Part shown: piece after piece, positions 58,096 through 64,000 of the stretch
Position numbering within the stretch: the first letter of the stretch is position 1
Layout: every line of letters begins with the position of its first letter
Program-made: the position numbers and the translations under genes
Origin: Streptomyces bottropensis ATCC 25435
GTDB taxonomy: Bacteria; Actinomycetota; Actinomycetes; Streptomycetales; Streptomycetaceae
DNA length: 64,000 nucleotides
Assembly: GCF_000383595.1 (NCBI RefSeq)
Contig: NZ_KB911581.1
Location: forward strand, 6,779,519-6,843,518
Direction: 5' to 3'
Notes under the pieces: model-generated
The model's database searches: none
The model's input: only the letters and a program-made list of their open reading frames with translations
What the model was told of the DNA's origin: nothing

Positions 58096-58127
58096 TCCCG
58101 TCGCACCGACATTCGTCCCCGCGAGAC

Positions 58128-58163
58128 AGCCCGCCCCCGGTTCCGGCCGTGCGGCGGGCTTTT
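58128..58163 (+). terminator. map terminator
   Basis: AGCCCGCC (58128-58135) pairs with GGCGGGCT (58153-58160) and is followed by TTT; inner GGCC-rich sequence forms a further short stem. It lies 33 nt after the map stop. Confidence 0.75.
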
Positions 58164-58231
58164 CGCTGTGCGGGTGCGCGCGCCGGACACGGGGTACGGT
58201 CTTACCGACAGGGAGTCGGGAACCTGTTGAC

Positions 58232-58247
58232 TTAGGTGAGCCTAACC
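58232..58247. promoter_or_regulatory. iron box (DtxR/IdeR/DmdR operator) before heme oxygenase
   Basis: TTAGGTGAGCCTAACC differs from the DtxR core TTAGGTTAGCCTAACC at one position (15 of 16 match). It lies 54 nt before the heme oxygenase ATG, where iron-loaded repressor would block transcription. Confidence 0.85.
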
Positions 58248-58300
58248 ACAGAAAATGACGTCAGCTTCTCGTCTTCCCCACTTCGGCACCGGAGGCCTCC

Positions 58301-58969
58301 ATGAACGCGTCGGTCGCATCGGACACGGCGTTCTCCACGCTCATCCGCACCGCCTCGCACGAGCAGCACACCGAGGCGGAGTCCACGACGTTCATGGGAG
58401 ACATGCTGGGCGGCAAACTCGGCGTCGAGGCGTACGCGCGGTACACCGAGCAGCTGTGGTTCGTGTACGAGGCCCTGGAGAGCGCCGCGCCGGGGCTGGC
58501 CGGCGACCCGGTCGCCGGGCCGTTCGTCCAGCCCGAGCTGATGCGGCTGCCCGCGCTGGAGCGGGACCTGGAGCATCTGCGCGGCCCCGGCTGGCGCGCG
58601 ACGCTCACGGCGCTGCCGGCGACCGAGGAGTACGCGGCGCGGGTCGCCGAGTGCGGGCGTTCGTGGGCCGGCGGGTATGTGGCCCACCACTACACGCGCT
58701 ACCTCGGCGACCTCTCCGGCGGACAGATCATCCGGGACCGGGCCGAGAAGACCTGGGGCTTCGCCAGGAAGGGCGACGGAGTCCGGTTCTACGTCTTCGA
58801 GGAGATCACCAACCCGGCCGCGTTCAAGCGGGGGTACCGGCAGCTGCTGGACCGGGTGCGGGCCGACGACCTGGAGAAGCAGCGGATCGTGAGTGAGTGC
58901 AAGCGGGCGTTCGCGCTGAACACCGCGGTCTTTCTCGCTCTGGGCGAGGAGTTCCCCCTGAGCGCATAG
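58301..58969 (+). CDS. heme oxygenase
   Basis: A 222-aa cytoplasmic enzyme with GGAGG before ATG. The proximal heme ligand is His23 in ASHEQHTEAE, and the distal helix has G-D-L-S-G-G at residues 136-141 (RYLGDLSGGQIIRD). A C-terminal FALNTAVFLALGEEFP ends the all-helical fold. It opens heme to biliverdin, CO and iron, so it recycles iron from host or environmental heme. The iron box upstream links it to the iron regulon together with efeOBU. Confidence 0.93.
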   Translation: MNASVASDTAFSTLIRTASHEQHTEAESTTFMGDMLGGKLGVEAYARYTEQLWFVYEALESAAPGLAGDPVAGPFVQPELMRLPALERDLEHLRGPGWRATLTALPATEEYAARVAECGRSWAGGYVAHHYTRYLGDLSGGQIIRDRAEKTWGFARKGDGVRFYVFEEITNPAAFKRGYRQLLDRVRADDLEKQRIVSECKRAFALNTAVFLALGEEFPLSA

Positions 58970-59030
58970 GCGCCGTGCTCGCCGGGGCGGGGCGCTTCGG
59001 GGCCGCTGAGCTCGTGTGTCCGGTGCGGGT

Positions 59031-59072
59031 TCGTGGGGGCTGGTCGCGCAGTTCCCCGCGCCCCCGAGAAGT
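59031..59072. repeat. dispersed repeat copy 5
   Basis: The plus strand reads GTGGGGGCTGGTCGCGCAGT then TCCCCGCGCCCCCGAGAAG, the same family in reverse orientation. It lies between the convergent heme oxygenase and PhzF genes. Confidence 0.75.
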
Positions 59073-59095
59073 GCGCCCTCGCTTCCAAGGCGCTC

Positions 59096-59740
59096 TCACC
59101 TCTCCAGGAACACCCTGCCCCCGACCTCCACCCAGCCGTGCGGCTGCGGTGCCGTGAGGAGCTGGGAGCCCGCGCCCTGGGTGATGTTCAGGGCCCGGCC
59201 CAGCCGCGCGGTCAGCTGCAGGGCCGCCGCACCGGTGGCCTCGTCCTCGTCGATGCCGTCGTCGCGGCCGGGGAAGGCGCGGGCACGGACGCGTCCGGCC
59301 GCCTCGTCCTCCCAGGCCCAGGCGTAGATCCACTCGCCGGGCGGCGGTACGCGCAGGTCGTCGATCTCGGCGGCGGAGGCGTACTGGCGGAAGGTGCGGG
59401 GCGGGGCCCACTCCGGCAGGGCCTCGATCCAGCTGAACTCGCCGTCCAGCCGGGCGCCGACGACCCCGGCCGGGGTGACCAGTTCGGGCACGTCGAGGAG
59501 CCAGGCCGCGCCGACGCATGGGTATCCGGCGAAGGGCAGGCGCAGCGAGGGGGTGTAGATGTCGATCACCCCGCGCTCGGGGTCGTCCACGAACACGGTC
59601 TCGCTGAAGCCGAGTTTGGCGGCGAACTCCTGGCGGTCGGCGCGGTCGGGCATCACGGAGCCCTCGCGGACGACGCCCAGTTCGTTGCCGTATCCGCCGC
59701 GGGGTCCGCAGAACACCCGCAGCACGTCGAAGTCGGTCAC
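59096..59740 (-). CDS. PhzF-family isomerase/epimerase-like protein
   Basis: A 214-aa protein. Start GTG 59740 gives MTDFDVLRVFCGPRGGYGNE; the Glu in G-N-E matches the catalytic acid/base of PhzF. Two similar halves follow (TPSLRLPFAGYPCVGAAWL; IDEDEATGAAALQL with D-E-A-T-G-A). It is shorter than the usual ~280 residues. Members isomerise or tautomerise phenazine or related intermediates, but no phenazine genes are here, so the substrate is unknown. It is convergent with the heme oxygenase gene. Confidence 0.8.
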   Translation of the reverse strand: MTDFDVLRVFCGPRGGYGNELGVVREGSVMPDRADRQEFAAKLGFSETVFVDDPERGVIDIYTPSLRLPFAGYPCVGAAWLLDVPELVTPAGVVGARLDGEFSWIEALPEWAPPRTFRQYASAAEIDDLRVPPPGEWIYAWAWEDEAAGRVRARAFPGRDDGIDEDEATGAAALQLTARLGRALNITQGAGSQLLTAPQPHGWVEVGGRVFLER

Positions 59741-59839
59741 TCCGGCATTGAAACATCAACCAGACCCCGTGTCGCACCAGGTCACCACACCGCCGGACGG
59801 CGACCGGGCGGCGCCGGCACCAGCCAGGGAGAGGACCAA

Positions 59840-59998
59840 GTGACCTTACCGGACAAGCCGGTTGGGCCGGAGAGGTCCGACGGGCCCGCGAGACCGGGCG
59901 GGGCACGGCCGGCCGCCCCGCACCCGCGGACCGACGATGTCCCGATCACGCCGAAACGCGGCGAAAGTCGACGCTTGGACGTGAAACCGCGTTCTTGA
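59840..59998 (+). CDS. possible small hydrophilic protein (52 aa)
   Basis: GTG 59840 is preceded by GGGAGAGGA about 3 nt away and opens a 52-codon frame (MTLPDKPVGPERSDGPARPG onward, ending RRLDVKPRS). It is Pro/Arg-rich, without hydrophobic segments or a known family. It could be real or a chance frame. Confidence 0.3.
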   Translation: MTLPDKPVGPERSDGPARPGGARPAAPHPRTDDVPITPKRGESRRLDVKPRS

Positions 59999-60119
59999 CC
60001 GTGGAATGACTCTCTTGACCCGCTCTTGACCGGACTATGGGGGCTGTTTTGAGCCACCGTGATCCGCCCGTGCTCGTACGGCTCCGGAGAGAGGGTTTCA
60101 CTGGGGGTACAGCAATGGG

Positions 60120-60155
60120 TGAGGTAAGCCTCAGATAACTTAGGCCCGCCTCACC
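60120..60155. promoter_or_regulatory. two adjacent DtxR-like iron boxes before efeO
   Basis: TGAGGTAAGCCTCAGA (60120-60135) and TTAGGCCCGCCTCACC (60140-60155) match the DtxR core at 11 and 12 of 16 positions, and both keep its inverted AGG/CCT symmetry. They lie 39-74 nt before the efeO ATG. Individually weaker than the heme oxygenase box; side-by-side placement suggests cooperative repression. Confidence 0.7.
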
Positions 60156-60193
60156 TTCTCTGTGTGTCCTCTGTGTACTGCCTTGGAGCCGAA

Positions 60194-61345
60194 ATGCGCC
60201 CCCTCAGACTGTCCGTCGTCACCGCCGCCACGACAGCGGCGGCCCTGACCGCTCTCACCGGCTGTACCGAGAAGAGCAGCGCGGGCGCGGACGGGGCCAT
60301 CGCGGTGACCGCGACCGACACCACGTGCGAGGTGTCGAAGAAGGAGTTCCCGGCGGGCCACGTCGAGCTGGACATCGAGAACAAGGGCTCCAAGGTCACC
60401 GAGGTCTACCTCCTCTTCCCCGACGACCGCGTGGTCACCGAGCGCGAGAACATCGGCCCCGGCACCAAGCAGAAGGTCACCGCCGAGGTGAAGGCGGGCG
60501 ACTACCGGATCGCCTGCAAGCCGGGCATGAAGGGCGACGGCATCCGGCAGGACGTCAAGGCCACCGGCGGCGGCAAGGTCGCCGCGCGCGATCCGCGGCT
60601 GGACAAGGCCGTCGCCTCCTACCGGAAGTACGCGCAGGCCCAGGCCGACGAGACGATCCCGTTGGTGAAGGTGTTCGCCGAGGCCGTCAAGGACGGCGAC
60701 GTCGAGGCCGCGAAGAAGGCGTACGCGCCCTCCCGCATCGGCTGGGAGCGCACCGAGCCGGTCGCCGAGTCCTTCGGCGACATCGACCCGAAGGTCGATG
60801 TCCGCGAGGACGGGCTGGAGGAGGGCCAGGACCCGGAGAAGGACTGGACCGGCTGGCACCGCCTGGAGCGCTCGCTGTGGAAGGACGGCAAGCTCACCGC
60901 ACGCGACTCCGAACTGGCCGACCAGCTGGTGACCGACCTGGAGGACTGGCAGAAGCGGGTCGGCAAGGCCGAGATCACCCCGACCTCCATGGCCAACGGC
61001 GCCAAGGAGCTCCTCGACGAGGTCGCCACCGGCAAGGTCACCGGCGAGGAGGAGCGCTACTCGCACACCGACCTCGTCGACTTCAAGGCCAACATCGAGG
61101 GCGCCGAGGAGTCGTACGCGCTGCTGAAGCCCGTCGCCACCGAGAACGCCCCGGAGCTGACGAAGGAACTCGACCAGCAGTTCGCGGCGCTGAACACGCT
61201 GCTCGACAAGTACCGCAAGGACAAGACGGGTTACGACTTCGTCTCCTACGACAAGGTCGGCAAGGCGGAGCAGAAGGAGCTGTCGGACGCGGTGAACGCG
61301 CTCGCCGAGCCCCTCTCGCAGCTCGCGGCAGCCGTGGTGAAGTGA
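60194..61345 (+). CDS. efeO: ferrous/ferric iron uptake lipoprotein EfeO
   Basis: A 383-aa exported protein. ATG 60194 has GGAG 7 nt upstream; an upstream start at 60164 would spoil the lipoprotein signal. Signal MRPLRLSVVTAATTAAALTA ends in the lipobox L-T-G-C24. Residues 30-120 are a cupredoxin-like domain, and about 130-383 an imelysin/M75 helical domain with the H-x-x-E motif (WHRLERSLW near 222). It binds iron outside the membrane and passes it to EfeB/EfeU. It is first of the efeOBU operon; the gap to efeB is 2 nt. Confidence 0.93.
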   Translation: MRPLRLSVVTAATTAAALTALTGCTEKSSAGADGAIAVTATDTTCEVSKKEFPAGHVELDIENKGSKVTEVYLLFPDDRVVTERENIGPGTKQKVTAEVKAGDYRIACKPGMKGDGIRQDVKATGGGKVAARDPRLDKAVASYRKYAQAQADETIPLVKVFAEAVKDGDVEAAKKAYAPSRIGWERTEPVAESFGDIDPKVDVREDGLEEGQDPEKDWTGWHRLERSLWKDGKLTARDSELADQLVTDLEDWQKRVGKAEITPTSMANGAKELLDEVATGKVTGEEERYSHTDLVDFKANIEGAEESYALLKPVATENAPELTKELDQQFAALNTLLDKYRKDKTGYDFVSYDKVGKAEQKELSDAVNALAEPLSQLAAAVVK

Positions 61346-61347
61346 CG

Positions 61348-62634
61348 ATGACCGCCGAGGACTCCCCCGAGCCCCGTCCCGCGTCCGAGAGCCCGCGTAC
61401 TCCGTCGCGGCGTGCGCTGATCGGCTGGGGCGGTGCCGGGCTCGCGCTCGGTGCCGCCGCGGCCGGCGGCGCGGTCGCCGCGGCCCGTACCGGCGACGAC
61501 GCGGCCCCCGCCGCCGGGGCTGCCGTCGCCTTCCACGGCGCCCACCAGGCCGGGATCGCCACGCCCGTGCAGGACCGCCTGCACTTCGCCGCGTTCGACG
61601 TGGAGACCGACGACCGCGACGCGTTCGTGGCCATGCTGAAGGACTGGACGGCCGCCGCGCGCCGGATGACCGCCGGGAAGGCGGTCGGCGACGGCGCGTA
61701 CGGCGGTCTGGCTCAGGCCCCGCCGGACGACACCGGCGAGGCGCTGGGGCTGAAGCCGTCCCGGCTTACGCTGACCATCGGCTTCGGGCCCTCCCTGTTC
61801 GACAGGTTCGCACTGGCCGGGCGGCGGCCGGAGGCCCTCGTCGACCTGCCGCAGTTCGCCGGCGACAACCTGGACCGGGCGCGCAGCGGCGGCGACCTGT
61901 GCGTACAGGCCTGCGCCGACGACCCCCAGGTCGCGGTGCACGCCATCCGCAACCTCGCCCGCATCGGCTTCGGCAAGGTCTCGGTGCGCTGGTCCCAGCT
62001 CGGGTTCGGCAAGACCTCCTCGACCACGCCCGAGGCGCAGACCCCGCGCAACCTCATGGGATTCAAGGACGGCACCCGCAACATCGCGGGCACGGAGACG
62101 GACCGGCTGAAGAAGTTCGTCTGGGTGGGCGAGAAGGACGTCGACGCGAACTCGGCGTGGATGACCGGCGGTTCGTACCTCGTCGCCCGTCGCATCCGTA
62201 TGCACATCGAGCCCTGGGACCGGACCTCGCTGCAGGAGCAGGAGGACATCTTCGGCCGCGACAAGGGCGAGGGCGCCCCGGTCGGCAAGGCGAAGGAGCG
62301 CGACGAGCCGTTCCTGAAGGCGATGCTGCCGGACGCGCACGTGCGGCTCGCGCACCCCGACTCCAACCACGGGGCCACGCTGCTGCGCCGCGGCTACTCC
62401 TTCACCGACGGCACGGACGGCCTCGGCCGCCTGGACGCGGGCCTGTTCTTCCTGGCCTACCAGCGCGATGTGCGCGAGGGCTTCATCCCGGTCCAGCGCA
62501 ACCTGGCCACGGACGCGCTCAACGAGTACATCCAGCACGTGGGTTCGGCGATCTTCGCGGTACCGCCGGGCGTCCGCGACGCGGACGACTGGTGGGGCCG
62601 GGCGCTGTTCTCCTCATCGGCCACGAAGGGCTGA
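61348..62634 (+). CDS. efeB: Tat-exported DyP-type heme peroxidase EfeB
   Basis: A 428-aa protein. A Tat signal (S-R-R-A-L-I-G-W with following hydrophobic helix) carries it, with heme, across the membrane. The DyP signature NLMGFKDGTRN (G-x-x-D-G-T) and proximal His in AHVRLAHPDSNHG are present. EfeB oxidises Fe(II) or assists iron extraction from heme at the transporter. It is 2 nt from efeO and 4 nt from efeU. Confidence 0.93.
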   Translation: MTAEDSPEPRPASESPRTPSRRALIGWGGAGLALGAAAAGGAVAAARTGDDAAPAAGAAVAFHGAHQAGIATPVQDRLHFAAFDVETDDRDAFVAMLKDWTAAARRMTAGKAVGDGAYGGLAQAPPDDTGEALGLKPSRLTLTIGFGPSLFDRFALAGRRPEALVDLPQFAGDNLDRARSGGDLCVQACADDPQVAVHAIRNLARIGFGKVSVRWSQLGFGKTSSTTPEAQTPRNLMGFKDGTRNIAGTETDRLKKFVWVGEKDVDANSAWMTGGSYLVARRIRMHIEPWDRTSLQEQEDIFGRDKGEGAPVGKAKERDEPFLKAMLPDAHVRLAHPDSNHGATLLRRGYSFTDGTDGLGRLDAGLFFLAYQRDVREGFIPVQRNLATDALNEYIQHVGSAIFAVPPGVRDADDWWGRALFSSSATKG

Positions 62635-62638
62635 CGCC

Positions 62639-63514
62639 GTGTTCGCGAACTATCTGATCGGTCTGCGGGAGGGCCTGGAGGCCAGTCTCGTCGTCTGCAT
62701 CCTCATCGCCTATCTGGTGAAGACGGACCGCAGGGACGCGCTCCGGCCCATCTGGACAGGCATCGGCGTCGCCGTCGGACTCGCCCTCGCCTTCGGCTGC
62801 GTCCTCGAATTCGGCTCCCAGGAGCTGACGTTCAAGGCGCAGGAGGCGCTCGGCGGCTCCCTGTCGATCCTCGCGGTGGTCCTGGTGACCTGGATGGTCT
62901 TCTGGATGCGGCGCACCGCCCGCCACCTCAAGGCCGACCTGCACGGCAAGCTGGACGCGGCCCTGCAGATGGGCACCGGCGCGCTGGTGGCGACCGCGTT
63001 CCTCGCGGTGGGCCGGGAGGGCCTGGAGACCTCGCTGTTCGTGTGGACGTCGGTACGGGCGTCCGGCGACGGCACCGAGGGCCCCCTCGTCGGCGTCCTG
63101 CTGGGCCTGGCGACGGCGGTGGTGCTCGGCTGGCTGTTCTACCGGGGCGCGCTGCGCATCAACCTCGCCCGGTTCTTCACCTGGACCGGCGGCATGCTCG
63201 TCGTCGTGGCGGCCGGTGTCCTCGCGTACGGCTTCCACGACCTCCAGGAGGCCGATTTCCTGCCCGGCCTGACGGACAAGGCGTTCGACATCACCGGGGC
63301 GATTCCGCCGGACAGCTGGTACGGCACCCTCCTGAAGGGCGTCTTCAACTTCCAGCCCGACCCGACGGTCCTCCAAGTCACGGTCTGGCTCCTCTATCTG
63401 ATCCCGACGCTCGCGCTGTTCCTCGCCCCGGTAGGGTTCGCCTCCGGGAAGGGGAAGGTGAAGATTCCTGATGAGCAGGGTTCTCGGGGTTCCGAGCCCA
63501 CGAAGGCTTCGTGA
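62639..63514 (+). CDS. efeU: iron permease EfeU
   Basis: A 291-aa seven-helix membrane protein starting at GTG 62639. The two iron-binding R-E-x-x-E motifs are present: LREGLEAS at residues 9-16 and GREGLETS near 125. It is the FTR1-like channel that takes iron supplied by EfeO and EfeB. The last ~20 residues (VKIPDEQGSRGSEPTK) are a cytoplasmic tail. It closes the efeOBU operon; no clear terminator follows before the next gene. Confidence 0.93.
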   Translation: MFANYLIGLREGLEASLVVCILIAYLVKTDRRDALRPIWTGIGVAVGLALAFGCVLEFGSQELTFKAQEALGGSLSILAVVLVTWMVFWMRRTARHLKADLHGKLDAALQMGTGALVATAFLAVGREGLETSLFVWTSVRASGDGTEGPLVGVLLGLATAVVLGWLFYRGALRINLARFFTWTGGMLVVVAAGVLAYGFHDLQEADFLPGLTDKAFDITGAIPPDSWYGTLLKGVFNFQPDPTVLQVTVWLLYLIPTLALFLAPVGFASGKGKVKIPDEQGSRGSEPTKAS

Positions 63515-63524
63515 GGTTCGTCCG

Positions 63525-64000
63525 GTGCGTACAGGCGGGCGGTTCCTCGGACTCCGCCGGTTCGGCGGGCGCGGTCCGGACACCGGAACGCGCCGGCACG
63601 ACGGGCCTCTCGCGTACGGCCGTGGCGCGCTGCTGACCACGGCGGTGACCGCGCTGGCGTTGACGGCGAGCGGCTGCGTGGTGGTCCGCGGCGACCTGGA
63701 GGTCGTCCCCGCGGCGACGCCCGGGGAGGCGGCGCGGGCGCTGAAGGACTTCACCGCCGCGTACAACAGGGCGGACAAGGCGTACGACCAGTCCCAGGAC
63801 GCCGCCCGGGTCACCGGCGCGCTCGCCGACATCGACGGCGGCAAGCTCCGCTCGGGCGCGAAGCTCAACCCCGGCGGCAACCCGAACCATGTGGCGCTGA
63901 AGCTGACGGACGTCACGTACACGATTCCGGAGAAGGCGGCCTGGCCGCGCTGGTTCGTGGCCGACGCGGCCGCCAACAAGGGCAACGCCTCGGACCGTTG
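63525..64000 (+). CDS. lipoprotein, 3' end outside window
   Basis: From GTG 63525 the frame stays open to the window end (158 codons). A basic 45-residue leader precedes a hydrophobic stretch and lipobox L-T-A-S-G-C, so a membrane lipoprotein is expected. The mature part begins VVVRGDLEVVPAATPGE and is predicted soluble; no family is recognised. It may be co-transcribed with efeOBU, but a separate role is equally possible. Confidence 0.7.
   Translation, partial: MRTGGRFLGLRRFGGRGPDTGTRRHDGPLAYGRGALLTTAVTALALTASGCVVVRGDLEVVPAATPGEAARALKDFTAAYNRADKAYDQSQDAARVTGALADIDGGKLRSGAKLNPGGNPNHVALKLTDVTYTIPEKAAWPRWFVADAAANKGNASDR

Noticed and set aside
60164..60193. Upstream start for efeO (MSSVYCLGAE...)
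   Set aside because: It would place ten extra residues before the lipoprotein signal and lacks a ribosome site; GGAG fits the ATG at 60194.
1..64000. tRNA, rRNA, insertion sequence, integrase or attachment site
   Set aside because: I scanned by eye for tRNA arms with CCA ends, transposase motifs and phage genes and found none convincing. A covariance-model tRNA scan would be decisive.

Overview
The window looks like a chromosomal segment of a Streptomyces. GC is very high with strong third-position bias. GTG and TTG starts are common, and several genes appear to have a -10 element only 6-7 nt before the start codon. Gene content and order (pullulanase, aglA-malG-malF-malE/malR, glnE, glnA2, nadE, panB, map) match, from memory, the conserved chromosomal core of S. 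coelicolor-like species. No rRNA, tRNA, CRISPR array, IS element or phage module was seen.

Layout. (1) 1-11861: end of an OmpR-type regulator, NAD-dependent epimerase, secreted DUF1996 protein with Q/N/G repeats, lipoprotein, secreted GH89 alpha-N-acetylglucosaminidase, a membrane-anchored protein with a sigma-factor-like N-terminus, TetR regulator, 4-OT-superfamily isomerase, and a receiver-GAF-PP2C phosphatase. (2) 11936-29546: a starch/maltodextrin locus with an extracellular two-catalytic-domain pullulanase, secreted alpha-amylase, cytoplasmic alpha-glucosidase AglA, the MalEFG ABC importer (no MalK-type ATPase here) and the LacI-family regulator MalR. CTTGC/GCAAG operator-like repeats lie before the pullulanase, amylase, malE and malR. 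(3) 19424-22662, inserted between the amylase and aglA: an accessory minus-strand cluster. It has a CGGC-motif small protein, a stand-alone protein resembling the C-terminal domain of the cyanobactin protease PatG, a uridine-free leader, four tandem Cys-rich peptides that all start M-x-x-PGF, and a PatA/PatG-like subtilisin. This is the best candidate for an undescribed peptide-maturation system. (4) 29679-41253: PAP2-family membrane protein, decayed LysR gene, glnE, PNPOx and VOC proteins, glnA2, DUF3105 and DUF305 membrane proteins, and glutamine-dependent NAD synthetase. (5) 41270-49785: frameshifted GNAT gene, two MFS exporters (one paired with a TetR gene and a 27-bp palindromic operator), membrane-anchored EEP-fold protein, panB and a DrrAB-like ABC exporter. 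(6) 49836-59998: AfsR-like BTAD/NB-ARC/TPR regulator, site-2-protease-like protein, an unannotated 59-aa two-helix membrane protein, F420:NADPH oxidoreductase, sialidase, small conserved protein, methionine aminopeptidase, iron-box-controlled heme oxygenase and a PhzF-like protein. (7) 60120-63514: the iron importer operon efeO-efeB-efeU behind two DtxR-like boxes, then a lipoprotein cut by the window end.

The genes form several working units: polysaccharide breakdown and uptake under MalR, nitrogen control (GlnE with glutamine synthetases), iron acquisition and heme recycling under a DtxR-type regulator, drug export, and the unexplained Cys-rich peptide cluster. A GC-rich dispersed repeat occurs at five places (near 6990, 24650, 47780, 52390 and 59050), once inside a coding sequence.
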